Shown: positions 14,941-23,183, numbered from the stretch's first letter. The stretch is 24,270 nucleotides of DNA from a virus (IMGVR_UViG_3300010885_020433:1-24270), one strand, 5' to 3'. The notes: generated by a model from the sequence alone, not told the origin. Numbers and translations: made by a program.

Positions 14941-15214
14941 TAGGTATCCGAATAGTAGTTCCTACTGGGAAGTGAATAAAGTCTTTTAACTCAGGGTTGT
15001 ACTCTGCAATAGCCCACCACAGAGATGGGTTTTGAAAGTATTGTTGTGCAAGTCCATGCCAAGTGTCGCTTGCCAGCGTTATGTGAGTAAAAAAAGAAAT
15101 GTTGGTGAGATCTTCAGAATTAAAAAATACAATAGGGTAGGCTTTGCCGTAAGGAGTTTTTGATAAATAGTCTACGGTAGAGTTTTCATACCTAGAGCCT
15201 GAGTAGATAGCCAT
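14933..15214 (-). CDS. LysM-domain tail protein, gpX-like
   Basis: A 93-residue protein whose C-terminal half is a LysM-like fold (about 45-92): HITLASDTWHGLAQQYFQNP, then WWAIAEYNP and FPVGTTIRIPSV. In contractile tails (P2 gpX, T4 gp53, Afp7-type) such domains brace the tube-baseplate junction rather than cut peptidoglycan. The gene lies between the CIS-tube-like gene and the gpD-like hub, exactly the usual place. The ATG follows two bases after the preceding stop with only a weak ribosome site, suggesting coupled translation. Confidence 0.85.
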   Translation of the reverse strand: MAIYSGSRYENSTVDYLSKTPYGKAYPIVFFNSEDLTNISFFTHITLASDTWHGLAQQYFQNPSLWWAIAEYNPELKDFIHFPVGTTIRIPSV

Positions 15215-15216
15215 AC

Positions 15217-16197
15217 TTAAGCACCCGTCGTTATTGTAGCTTGCGCTGTAGCAGATACACCGGCATTTGCCATAAGGTTAAATTGTACCGTAACATCGGA
15301 GATTAGCGGGATCATGTTTTTGGAAAAAGATATGTGCGATACTGACATGCTATTTACATATCCCAAATAACTAAGTGGGCCTAGGTCAATGCGCAACAAA
15401 GTAGGGCTAAGGAAACCGATATCAGAAGTTTTCTTTCCTGTAACTTGGTTAACCCAGTTTGGACCATTAATGGCTTTGTACAAGTATTCAATGTCTGCAA
15501 GGGTTCCGTACTTTTGCAGTTCAATAACTTTTTTAATAACTGCGTCTTTTTTACTTCCATCAAAGCTGTTCTGCATAGAGTAAAAGTCTGAAGAGGCGTA
15601 GAACGGAGCCATACTTTCGTACGTTGTTACTTTGGTGTCGCGGTTTGTTATTGGGTTTGCTAAAGACTTAATGCATGCAAAATCGTTGGTGCGATCAAGT
15701 CGCAAAGTAAAAGTTAAGTACTCTCCGCTTGGGAACGCTCCAGCAATGTCCGCAAACTTGTCTGCAAACGATGGCGTGATGTCCATGTTAATAGATACTG
15801 AGGTGTTAATTTCATTAGGGTTCCACAAAAACTGAAACCCATATCTAGGGTCTTTTGAATCACTGCCGTCATTGTATTTATTGCTGGTGATGTAGTTGCT
15901 GTCCACTCTGGCGTACCAGTAGATGCGACCACGGCGGTACTTGTGATTGGAGCCAAGAACTTGCTGCTCAGTGTTGACCGTAAACTCATTTGCGTATGTC
16001 GGCTCTACCGGCATGCTCCAATTATGAGGAGGCAAGTTCCACTGGTACTTGTACAAGCCTAGGGAGTTGCTTGTACTAGGGACTCCAGGAGTTTTTTGGT
16101 TTTTCTGGCTTCTTACAGCCCCAGTTACCCTCGTAGTAGCTCGAACATTAGACTTAGAGTTAATGTGCGTAGTGTTAGTAGTGGCTTTAAAAAACAT
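15217..16197 (-). CDS. Tube-initiator / LysM-adaptor protein, CIS-tube-like
   Basis: A 326-residue protein upstream of the LysM gene. The N-terminal 45 residues are basic and disordered-looking. The core includes FQFLWNPNEI (121-130), YLTFTLRLDRT (160-170), a helical YGTLADIEYLYKAI (230-243), and the C-terminal GPLSYLGYVNSMSVSHISFS (273-292) followed by PLISDVTVQFNL. This last pattern (xFxGxVxSxxVxxxxFxxxxxPLxxxVxVxF) is what I recall from the contractile-injection-system tube/adaptor family next to LysM proteins. It probably caps the tail tube at the baseplate, like T4 gp48/gp54 by position. AAGGAG precedes the ATG by a few bases. Structural role is likely; exact family is moderate confidence. 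Confidence 0.75.
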   Translation of the reverse strand: MFFKATTNTTHINSKSNVRATTRVTGAVRSQKNQKTPGVPSTSNSLGLYKYQWNLPPHNWSMPVEPTYANEFTVNTEQQVLGSNHKYRRGRIYWYARVDSNYITSNKYNDGSDSKDPRYGFQFLWNPNEINTSVSINMDITPSFADKFADIAGAFPSGEYLTFTLRLDRTNDFACIKSLANPITNRDTKVTTYESMAPFYASSDFYSMQNSFDGSKKDAVIKKVIELQKYGTLADIEYLYKAINGPNWVNQVTGKKTSDIGFLSPTLLRIDLGPLSYLGYVNSMSVSHISFSKNMIPLISDVTVQFNLMANAGVSATAQATITTGA

Positions 16198-16206
16198 ACC
16201 TACTCC

Positions 16207-17949
16207 TTATGCGTTCGTAGTAAAGACGGATGCAAGTGCGTCTTTAAGAAGGTTAGGATCGCTTCCAGGAGGAGCCGTAACATCAATGTAAATGTTTCCT
16301 GTGTAGACCGCTGATTTTCCTAGAGGCTTAGATTGCATAGAAGATGGGGTAGCGGTGTTACGGCTTAGCCCCATTATGCCTTTAGTAGGATCCCATGCCG
16401 CATTAGCCTGTTCGCCCATTTGGCTAACTACAGCTGTTGTTCCTGCGCCAACACCATACGCAGCTAATGCAGTAAGCGCCGCTACTTCTGGATTAGAGGC
16501 AATCAGTTCTACAAGGCCTTTAACTCCTTGCTTGGCTAAACTTCCTGCACTTTTAAGCCCTCCAACGTTTTTAACAAGATTCATTAATCCGCCTACACTA
16601 TTGCCAACGCCTTTCATTAGTACGCCTCCAGCGCCGCCTCTGGCACTAGCCATAGTGTTGCCCATAGTGTTTACATCAACTAGGAGTTTAGATAGCGTGT
16701 TTTCAGACATCATGCCTAATGTCTCATACAAACTTTGAGTAACGTCATTAGCCGCAACAAACGCTTCATTAGTAGTTCTAGAGTACCTACCAATTAGTTC
16801 AGACTCAGCGGCTGCTGCAGTACCTGTAGATAGCCCTGCTTGAGAGATAACACCTGTGGCTGCTAAATTGTTCTTAGCAAACGGATTTTTTGAAATGTCT
16901 CCATTTCTAACTTTTGTACCCTTGCCGTAAAGGCTCAATTTACTGTTTGCTAGTTGAATAAGGCCAGTAACTACTACGCTTTTTAAAGCCTCGTCCCCAC
17001 CAAAATACTGGTTAAGCAGACTATCTAATGCGTTTCCAGACATCATTGATTGAGCGATGTCTTCAGGGGTCACGCTTCTAGTATCGTTACGGGATAATAG
17101 TGACCATACTTTTTTAATAATACTAGGTAGGTCGTTCATCGTAGACCCATTTGATGATCGTACGTCAATCCCCAGCACTCGTAGCATGTTTACATTACGG
17201 GCTTGGTTAAGAGATCCCATAACAGCCATACCACCCTGTAAACCAATACCAGGGGCTAGGTTGGATGCAAGCGCAGCGCCACCTAGAATACCTGAGTACT
17301 GACTGGGTGCATCTTCTCCAGTGGTTCCTGCTAAATGTTTAACTTCATTAGTGCCTATTGCATAGTTGTTTAGACCAGGTAAAAGCCCCATTTGTGATCC
17401 CGAATTAATAGCATTTGCTACATCTAACGGACCAGTCGGAGTGCCACGACGGCTCATCTCATTCATCAAAGTGTAGCCAAGGCTATTACCTACTCGCTCA
17501 TTTCTATTAGGACCTATAGGACCTGTATGGCGAGCATCATAAAAACTATCTTTATTAGAAGAAGAACTGTAGAAACGGAGTCGGTCAGATATTGTTCCCA
17601 TAGTAAGGGCTTCTTGAGTTGTAGGTAGCATGCCTACAAGACCTGCTGTTGCAACGCCTAGACCGCTAAGAAGTCCGGTAGTCCTTTCCTTTCCACTACC
17701 GCTAAACTCTGGGGGTGCAGAAGTAGGGGTGAGAGAAAACCCTCTTGAAGAAGTCCCAGATCCTCCCATAGCTGCGCTCACAGAAGAAGAGAATCCGCCA
17801 CCCCCAGAAGTATGACCTCCTGAACCAGAAAGAGCTTTAAAGTGGCTTAATGCTTCAGAAAGTACACCTTTTAACCGAGTGCCTTCATCAGCAGCCCGCT
17901 TAATGGCATCTGCTGCCGCTTCAGCTGCTGCTGCAAATTCACCTGCCAT
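16207..17949 (-). CDS. Tail tape measure protein
   Basis: A 580-residue protein placed between the tail assembly chaperone and the baseplate genes, the standard position of the tape measure, which sets tail length and is ejected with the DNA. It begins with an alanine-rich helix (AAAAEAAADAIKRAA), followed by a Gly/Ser-rich segment (about 42-90), alternating hydrophobic stretches such as LLSGLGVATAGLVGML and VAALTALAAYGVGAGTTAVV, and a C-terminal strand block NIYIDVTAPPG. It is short for a myovirus; at roughly 0.15 nm per residue it predicts a tail of about 87 nm. No muramidase or peptidase motif is visible. AAGGAG before the ATG is formed by the last codons of the frameshift extension. Confidence 0.82.
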   Translation of the reverse strand: MAGEFAAAAEAAADAIKRAADEGTRLKGVLSEALSHFKALSGSGGHTSGGGGFSSSVSAAMGGSGTSSRGFSLTPTSAPPEFSGSGKERTTGLLSGLGVATAGLVGMLPTTQEALTMGTISDRLRFYSSSSNKDSFYDARHTGPIGPNRNERVGNSLGYTLMNEMSRRGTPTGPLDVANAINSGSQMGLLPGLNNYAIGTNEVKHLAGTTGEDAPSQYSGILGGAALASNLAPGIGLQGGMAVMGSLNQARNVNMLRVLGIDVRSSNGSTMNDLPSIIKKVWSLLSRNDTRSVTPEDIAQSMMSGNALDSLLNQYFGGDEALKSVVVTGLIQLANSKLSLYGKGTKVRNGDISKNPFAKNNLAATGVISQAGLSTGTAAAAESELIGRYSRTTNEAFVAANDVTQSLYETLGMMSENTLSKLLVDVNTMGNTMASARGGAGGVLMKGVGNSVGGLMNLVKNVGGLKSAGSLAKQGVKGLVELIASNPEVAALTALAAYGVGAGTTAVVSQMGEQANAAWDPTKGIMGLSRNTATPSSMQSKPLGKSAVYTGNIYIDVTAPPGSDPNLLKDALASVFTTNA

Positions 17950-17951
17950 GA

Positions 17952-18891
17952 CTACTCCTTAATAAATCTTTTGGCTCTATTGATCCAATTTTTTCTGTCC
18001 CTGCAAGACAGGTCTTTAATGTCTTGCAAAGACCATCCTTTAAAGGATCTAGAAAGTGCTTCGTATTGATCTAGAAGATTCTCGTACTCTTCTTCACTAG
18101 ACTCGAAACAAGCTAGCAAGACTTAGTGATACCGATAACTTTGCACCACATGCCTTGCATGCCTTACTCACCTCCGCAAGGCGAGGTCCAGGCACCTTAT
18201 TAAACAATTCAGTGATCAAAACTTCTCTATCTGAAATGCTTAAGTTAAGTGCAGTTGACTTACCAAAAGAAGGCTCGTCATTGACGGATACTAGGCAACT
18301 TGTCAAAATATCAGTAATGATTTCCGCATTTGATTTTTGATCGGCATCGGCAAGTTTTTTATTAGTTGACCCATTAGGCAAAGTCATAACAGCGATACCT
18401 GTTTTTAGAGGAACTTCAATAATGCGATCCCTAACAGGGCTGTCTAGTTCCATTACCGTTATGTCTTCTAGCACATTAACAGTAAGTTCATTAGTTGCAT
18501 CACATGACATACAGCCTTGTTTTACTACTACATCTGTACCAAAAGTTGCTGCATAGATGCCTAGAAGAATTGCGTCCCTATCTCCGGAAAGCAACTCATC
18601 TAGGTTCACATTGTTTGCTGGAATGTCACCTATGGCTACTAAACCTCTAGACAAAACTACTTCTAGAGCTTTAGCTGCCGTACTTGTTTTAGCAATAGCT
18701 TCTTCATCAGCGCCGTTAAGTTCACGAATTTCAGCGTGTTTAAGTACTGAGTTATCAGTGGTCAAGTAACCACCTGGAAGGTATACCTCATTTGACTCAG
18801 GGTATTCCGTAACCACGGTAGGTGCAGCTTGAGCAATAAAATCTGTGGCTAACCTATTTAGTTCTTCTGGATCCGTAATTGACTCGATCAT
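17952..18891 (-). CDS. Tail assembly chaperone, long form made by apparent +1 frameshift
   Basis: Predicted 312-residue product: residues 1-262 of the zero-frame protein, a +1 slip at UUU-C (18105-18108), then 50 residues in the new frame beginning ESSEEEYENLL, continuing SLQDIKDLSCRDRKNW, and ending FIKE before TAG at 17952. The extension is charged, helical and protein-like, has no start codon with a ribosome site, and fills the gap up to the tape measure gene. Two-product chaperones (lambda G/GT type) upstream of the tape measure are widespread among long-tailed phages; most use -1 shifting. A separately initiated small gene is the alternative (a TTG at 18117-18119 without ribosome site). 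Confidence 0.7.
18097..18891 (-). CDS. Tail assembly chaperone / gp26-like protein, short zero-frame form
   Basis: A 264-residue protein with a T4 gp26-like plan, in the chaperone slot between tail tube and tape measure. Two CxxC pairs (Cys127/Cys130 in GCMSC and Cys245/Cys248 in CKACG) look like a zinc ribbon formed from distant parts. The middle contains ALEVVLSRGLVAIGDIP and LSGDRDAILLGIYAATFG. The C-terminus ends SLASLFRV. An AAGGAG site lies shortly before the ATG. In this slot proteins coat or fold the tape measure during tube growth, though T4 gp26 itself is a baseplate hub assembly factor, so both readings are open. The downstream +1 frame supports the chaperone reading. Confidence 0.8.
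   Translation of the reverse strand: MIESITDPEELNRLATDFIAQAAPTVVTEYPESNEVYLPGGYLTTDNSVLKHAEIRELNGADEEAIAKTSTAAKALEVVLSRGLVAIGDIPANNVNLDELLSGDRDAILLGIYAATFGTDVVVKQGCMSCDATNELTVNVLEDITVMELDSPVRDRIIEVPLKTGIAVMTLPNGSTNKKLADADQKSNAEIITDILTSCLVSVNDEPSFGKSTALNLSISDREVLITELFNKVPGPRLAEVSKACKACGAKLSVSLSLASLFRV
18103..18108 (-). promoter_or_regulatory. Candidate programmed +1 frameshift site UUU-CGA
   Basis: Minus-strand codons TTT (18108-18106) and CGA (18105-18103) precede the zero-frame stop by one codon. A Phe-tRNA on UUU can slip forward to UUC, a better match, while CGA is often decoded slowly. The new frame is open only from 18122 downward, so the shift must fall within the last eight codons of the zero frame. 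Confidence 0.55.
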
Positions 18892-18923
18892 TATTCTCCT
18901 TATAGTGTTTAGTTTATTTTACT

Positions 18924-19559
18924 TTAGAATCCTGCTGGCTTCTTCAGTGAGTACCCTGTGCCGTCTGGCTTTAGGTAAACCGCAGTAAGACCTTCATGCT
19001 GAAGTGTCATAGTTTCAAGCATCAAACCTTGGCTATCTCCACCGCCGGCATTTAGATCGCTGTACCTAAGGCCAGAGATCCATGCGTTTTGCACGTAGAA
19101 CCCAAGACGAGGGGTATTTTTCTTATCCCCAGAGTTTGGGTGATCCATTACCTGAATAGTTACGTTGCAGCGGTAACTTAGGTTTCCGCTATCTTTAACA
19201 GCAAAACCTTCACCAGAAGATACGGTGAAAAGACCGCGAAGCCATGTCATAGCGCTATCATTACCAAATAGTGCTCCACGAGAAAGCGTCAATGGCTCAA
19301 ACTTAGTTAGACCTGGCATTTTGTGCATGGTGGTGTTGTACCCACCTTCACGGTATTCGACAGCCTCAATGGTTTGGCTAAGGCCGCCAATACCGCTAAA
19401 GCCACCGCTAAACTGGCGGATGCGGTCATCAAACGGCTTACCCGCACCTTTAGCTGCCTTGAATGCAACTCTAAACCTAAAGTTACGTAGTGGATCAGTG
19501 TAAATTGTGGCACGATCATCAATCGTGTTTAGTGCTTTCCTTGATTCTTTAATAGCCAT
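18924..19559 (-). CDS. Tail tube protein, T4 gp19-like
   Basis: A 211-residue protein forming the inner tail tube. Family signatures are visible: TDPLRNFRFRVAF near the N-terminus (21-33), FSGIGGLSQTIEAVEYREGG (54-73), MPGLTKFEPLTLSRG (81-95), and a later beta block with RCNVTIQVMDHP and LMLETMTLQHEGL. The gene directly follows the sheath gene, as in T4 (gp18-gp19). The ATG has AAGGAG about nine bases upstream. The protein is a little longer than T4 gp19 (163 residues), mainly in loops. Identification is secure from pattern and position. Confidence 0.93.
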   Translation of the reverse strand: MAIKESRKALNTIDDRATIYTDPLRNFRFRVAFKAAKGAGKPFDDRIRQFSGGFSGIGGLSQTIEAVEYREGGYNTTMHKMPGLTKFEPLTLSRGALFGNDSAMTWLRGLFTVSSGEGFAVKDSGNLSYRCNVTIQVMDHPNSGDKKNTPRLGFYVQNAWISGLRYSDLNAGGGDSQGLMLETMTLQHEGLTAVYLKPDGTGYSLKKPAGF

Positions 19560-19572
19560 TTTCTATTTCTCC

Positions 19573-21978
19573 TTAAACTGAGGTGCTAATTGTAGATCCG
19601 CCATCAACTTGACCGATTGTAATAATTACAAACTCTGCTGGGCGCTGTAGGGCTACGCCAACTTCTAGCCGAACTTCTCCAGCAGCAATAGATGCTGTGG
19701 TGTTGTTCGTGGAATCGCACTTAACGTAGTACGCCTGTTCAGCCGTAACTCCCTTTAGGCCACCCTCACGCCAGAACTGATCAACAATATCTGTTGCAGC
19801 TGCCGTCATCTCCGACCAAAGGTTCTGATCGTTAGGCTCAAACACTGCAAACTCAGTAGCTTTACGCAGATTGTAGGCAAGGTAGTTAACACTACGTCGC
19901 ACTGAGATGTAACGATCAGAGAACGTCTTGCTAAGCGTCCTACCTCCCATGACACATACGCCAGATCCGGTCACGTTTCTGATCACGTTAAGAGCAAGCC
20001 CATTAGAGTAGATAGAGTCGTATTCAGAGTTTGATACAGGGTATTGAGTGTTTAGCGCATTAAGAGTGGAAGAGAACCCTGCTGGGGTCTTCTGTACTCC
20101 CCTGTTAGCATCAGTGGATGCAAACAAAGCGGCAATCTGTCCACCAGGTGCAATGTTCTTATTTGGGCTGTTTACGGAGTAAGCATTGGGGACAGTGATG
20201 TAGGGGTAATACACTGCACCATAACCCGGCTTAGTAGTGTAGGCTCCCATTGCGGTTAGAACATCGGCTGATGTAGTGGCTGCAGTTCCGTCACTCTTTA
20301 CAGGGTCAATGATTACAAAAGAGTCACCTCTGTTGGCTGCGTATCCCATAAGCTTGTTTACATCTGAGGCTGCAGTAACATTTGGGGCATTAATAATTAG
20401 AGGCTGATCAATAGGGTCTAAGCGGGGAAGTACGTCAGTAACTGAGTACGACCCAACTGCACCAAAGTCAGCATTAATAGATCCGTCAGATCCAGCAGTA
20501 GTCAGGGCTTGTACAGCAGTGTTTCCGGCAGTTGTGGATACTCCAATTCGAATCTTTCCAGCACTTGTTGCGCCTACACCAGATGGGGAAATTACTATGT
20601 TAGGGGTTGCTGGAGTTGCGTATTTAAATGTCCCACCTCCAAAAATTGTGGAAGTAGTAGCCGACTGGCTCCAAACAAAAGCACCGTTAGTTCCAGTTCC
20701 GGCAAGAACAGGGCTCCAAAGGGCTGTAAAATATGGAAGATCCATGTATCCTGTGCCACCTGAGTTCTTATCAGTAACGGTAATCCATGAGGATGAGGAG
20801 TTAATAATGTTTGGAGCATACCTAGGATCAGCGCTATTCATGCTAAGCAAAGCAAAGTACTCACCGGGAATTGCTTGGCTAGATGTAACGTCCGATGATT
20901 GGGTAGCAGTTAATGAGTAATAAACCTGAACATCAAAGTACCCATCAACCGAGGACGGAAGAATGTCTGTCCAAATGTAGTTTCCGTAAGCTCCGTGATT
21001 TTTAGCGGCGATACTAAGCGTAGGAACAAAAGTGTTAGCTGTCGGGGCTACCGCGCCTGTGCCATTGATTTTAATAGCTGTGCCTGTAATAGCCGCTGCT
21101 GAGTAAGTTGAGCCCGTGTAGTAGATAGCAAATGCTTTACCATCAATAGAAACATCCGATACTACCCAAGTTTTTCCGTTAAGGAACGCGTAATTTGAAG
21201 CGGAGTCTACGCCAGAAAAAGTAACTAAGCGACCTGGTTCAAGGGTTGAAAACGTGCTAGTAGCAACAGCTCCAATGGACAGGATTTTCTTTTGGCAAGA
21301 TAGTGAGCCTGAGGGAACAGACAAAGTATTATTTGAAAGAGTGATTGTTTTAGTGTCCGTATCAATTGCTGTAATAATAGTGTTTGGCGCAATTGCTGCA
21401 TTAGCAGTAGACACAACCATGTTTACGGATAGAGCGGGGGAGGTTACTGATGAAACAGTAATTAGGTTAGAGTTTGCAATGTTAGCCTTTGGTACAGTAG
21501 TGCTTCCTGCAATAGACGCAGTAACAGCAGCATTATTGGTAGCGTCAAATGACCAGTCAGCCGCTTGAGCGATATAAATGTTGCTATCTTTTACAGCGCT
21601 TTCAGCAAGAGCTGCGTCCTTGTTTACGTTACGCACAATGTAGGCTTGTGTACCACCATTGTCAAAGAATGATTTAACTGCGTACTTAAGCGCAGTTGCT
21701 GACGCTTTATTAGTGGAAAACACGCTATCCACTTTTGGATCAAAAGGCGTAAGGTCATTACCTACACTAAACGCAAATTGAGTAGCAAAGTCATCAAAGT
21801 TAGTTACTAGTACCGGTGTACTAATAACATTGTTAGTGCTTAGTGCGGCAAGTGCCGTTGGGCCACGGTCTGCATATCCAATAAACGCGGCTATTGAATC
21901 GCCAGTAGCTCCTGCAATAGGCGCAGCTGCAGTCAATACTTCCTGCACATACGTACCTGGCTTATTATAGATAGCCAT
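19573..21978 (-). CDS. Contractile tail sheath protein
   Basis: An 801-residue tail sheath protein; it assembles around the tube and contracts to drive it into the host. Seen: the N-terminal PGTYVQEV (7-14) used for linking subunits, a FIGYADRGP strand, FFDNGGTQAYIVRN (104-117), AAKNHGAYGN (324-333), PLIINAPNV (526-534), and the conserved C-terminal domain SDRYISVRRSVNYLAYNLRK (687-706), with FEPND, LWSEM and FWREGGLKG (735-743). Between about 150 and 315 an extra beta-rich segment is inserted, with NAAIAPNTIITAIDTDTKTI and RLVTFSG...FLNGKTWVV. T4 gp18 is 659 residues, so this one is long. AAGGAG lies five bases before the ATG. The family call is secure. Confidence 0.95.
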   Translation of the reverse strand: MAIYNKPGTYVQEVLTAAAPIAGATGDSIAAFIGYADRGPTALAALSTNNVISTPVLVTNFDDFATQFAFSVGNDLTPFDPKVDSVFSTNKASATALKYAVKSFFDNGGTQAYIVRNVNKDAALAESAVKDSNIYIAQAADWSFDATNNAAVTASIAGSTTVPKANIANSNLITVSSVTSPALSVNMVVSTANAAIAPNTIITAIDTDTKTITLSNNTLSVPSGSLSCQKKILSIGAVATSTFSTLEPGRLVTFSGVDSASNYAFLNGKTWVVSDVSIDGKAFAIYYTGSTYSAAAITGTAIKINGTGAVAPTANTFVPTLSIAAKNHGAYGNYIWTDILPSSVDGYFDVQVYYSLTATQSSDVTSSQAIPGEYFALLSMNSADPRYAPNIINSSSSWITVTDKNSGGTGYMDLPYFTALWSPVLAGTGTNGAFVWSQSATTSTIFGGGTFKYATPATPNIVISPSGVGATSAGKIRIGVSTTAGNTAVQALTTAGSDGSINADFGAVGSYSVTDVLPRLDPIDQPLIINAPNVTAASDVNKLMGYAANRGDSFVIIDPVKSDGTAATTSADVLTAMGAYTTKPGYGAVYYPYITVPNAYSVNSPNKNIAPGGQIAALFASTDANRGVQKTPAGFSSTLNALNTQYPVSNSEYDSIYSNGLALNVIRNVTGSGVCVMGGRTLSKTFSDRYISVRRSVNYLAYNLRKATEFAVFEPNDQNLWSEMTAAATDIVDQFWREGGLKGVTAEQAYYVKCDSTNNTTASIAAGEVRLEVGVALQRPAEFVIITIGQVDGGSTISTSV

Positions 21979-21998
21979 TATTTCTCCTTAATAGGTGG

Positions 21999-22655
21999 TT
22001 AGATTACGGTTAGATCCGTAGGCACACTGATTTCTGTCCATGTGCCGTCTTTATTCTTGTTGATACTTACTTGACTTACTACTGGTGCACCATTAGGTAG
22101 CGTACTTGGGGTAAGTTCTGAGGCCACATTAACTGTGTAAACGTTTCGCAGAAGGCGCTTGTTACCATTTTCACCTTCGGCTCGATCGCTTTTGTACATT
22201 CTTTCTAGAAACATATGTCGGTAGGCTGTGCTAGTTCCTAAGTCATTAGGTACTGGCAAATGCCCACGGTTTGCTGGAAACTTTTCGTTCAACTGATAAA
22301 TTATAGCCCTATCATGGCGAGGGTGTCTTGAGTAAGACGTGATTTGATACGTTAAATCGTATGCGACTGGTACTTCATAGTCATACCATTTACTTGGATT
22401 GCCATTTGCATCAAGTCTGTATGAAGTAGTTCCCATGTAGTCAGCGTCATACAGTTGACCGGAGGACTGCCGATAATAAGCGGGATCCATACCCATAAAA
22501 TCAATGGTTACAAAAGGGAAAGACTGGCTTCTGATTTCTACATCGGGAAATCCAAACCATACGCCTACTGGCCTAGACGCAGTTCTTTCATCAGATACTG
22601 TCATACCGGATAGATATGCTTTAAGCGCTTGATCTTCAGCTAGCAGAAACGTCAT
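21999..22655 (-). CDS. Neck / tail-completion protein
   Basis: A 218-residue protein directly upstream of the sheath gene, the usual place of the tail terminator or neck protein that joins tail to head. It starts MTFLLAEDQALKAYLSG, then a beta-rich domain with PVGVWFGFPDVE, FPFVTIDFMGMDP, VPVAYDLTYQITSYSRHPRH, a helical IIYQLNEKFP, and C-terminal strands NVYTVNVASEL. The pattern 'strand - DLTYQITSYSR - D - helix' recalls tail terminator folds (lambda gpU type), but I assign it mostly by position. A start at 22688 would add 11 residues; the ATG at 22655 forms a TAATG overlap with the preceding stop and has GCGGGG upstream, so I prefer it. Confidence 0.7.
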   Translation of the reverse strand: MTFLLAEDQALKAYLSGMTVSDERTASRPVGVWFGFPDVEIRSQSFPFVTIDFMGMDPAYYRQSSGQLYDADYMGTTSYRLDANGNPSKWYDYEVPVAYDLTYQITSYSRHPRHDRAIIYQLNEKFPANRGHLPVPNDLGTSTAYRHMFLERMYKSDRAEGENGNKRLLRNVYTVNVASELTPSTLPNGAPVVSQVSINKNKDGTWTEISVPTDLTVI

Positions 22656-22981
22656 TAGATCAACCCCGCAGAACCTAAGTAATCGCAAAGCCCTTGATAG
22701 ATAGCGTTGCTTACGGTTTGTTTGCTAGATACCTCAAAAGATCTAATTGCAGGGCGTGGGGGAGCGCCTGTCTCAACATCCCCGTACTCAGCATTTGCTA
22801 CCGCAGGTTCTAAAGAACTAGGGATATGTAATCCCGCAGTGTCTTTATCTAGTGTTACCGCAATAGAGTTGCTAAGGTGATCGTCCCAGCCGTGCTTTGC
22901 GGTCTGAGACTTCCAGTTGTTTGAAAGCTGCGGAGTAACTTCCGCTAGTCTGTCCATTAAAGATTTAAGCGCTGCAGACAT
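22655..22981 (-). CDS. Head-tail connector / neck protein, HK97 gp10-like
   Basis: A 108-residue protein: an N-terminal helix (ALKSLMDRLAEVTPQLSNNW), a beta middle with IAVTLDKDTAGLHIPSS, then AEYGDVETGAPPRPAIRSFE (64-83) and a C-terminal helix. The 'YGdvetGAPPRPAIRsf' pattern is typical of HK97 gp10-type and related neck proteins, which sit at the head-tail junction. It is encoded just before the tail-completion gene, with TAATG overlaps on both sides. Family assignment is moderate; the structural role is well supported by the context. Confidence 0.7.
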   Translation of the reverse strand: MSAALKSLMDRLAEVTPQLSNNWKSQTAKHGWDDHLSNSIAVTLDKDTAGLHIPSSLEPAVANAEYGDVETGAPPRPAIRSFEVSSKQTVSNAIYQGLCDYLGSAGLI

Positions 22982-23100
22982 TATCTGAACCCGCGAGAAA
23001 GACCTGTAAGAAACCCAACCAAAAGACCAGCGTACTGCCCAAAAGTCGCTCCATGATGGAACTCTTGGTGAGACAACTGAGAGATTCTCTCATTAGTCAT
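22981..23100 (-). CDS. Small protein with hydrophobic segment, first gene of the structural operon
   Basis: A 39-residue protein starting MTNERISQLSHQEFHHG and continuing with a hydrophobic stretch FGQYAGLLVGFLTGL before a basic SRGFR end. The ATG at 23100 has AAGGAG seven bases upstream (23108-23113). Another ATG two codons earlier lies too close to that site, and a longer reading from 23196 would run back through the terminator hairpin region, so both are unlikely. Its stop overlaps the neck gene (TAATG). The function is not recognisable; a membrane or assembly helper is possible. Confidence 0.6.
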   Translation of the reverse strand: MTNERISQLSHQEFHHGATFGQYAGLLVGFLTGLSRGFR

Positions 23101-23107
23101 AGTCATT

Positions 23108-23113
23108 CTCCTT
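23108..23113 (-). promoter_or_regulatory. Ribosome binding site of the first structural-operon gene
   Basis: AAGGAG on the minus strand, seven bases before the ATG at 23100. It decides against the longer upstream starts. Confidence 0.65.
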
Positions 23114-23183
23114 GGCGGAGTTGCAGGGTTTTCGCAGGGGTCTTGAGTTAGTTCTTGCAGTAGAACTATTCCAATTGTAAATG

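Noticed and set aside
18167-18175. GGAGGTGAG (minus strand) as a frameshift stimulator or ribosome site
   Set aside because: It is about 58 bases before the slip site, much too far for known Shine-Dalgarno stimulation, and the nearby ATG opens a short frame that stops soon and is not the extension frame.
7135-23100. A defective phage-like injection system instead of a phage
   Set aside because: Neck proteins, a tape measure in the usual place and a complete replication module (initiator, loader, helicase, primase) argue for a replicating phage.
23107-23183. A promoter for the structural operon (TTTACA after the terminator)
   Set aside because: No -10 element at a suitable distance is convincing, so I do not list it.
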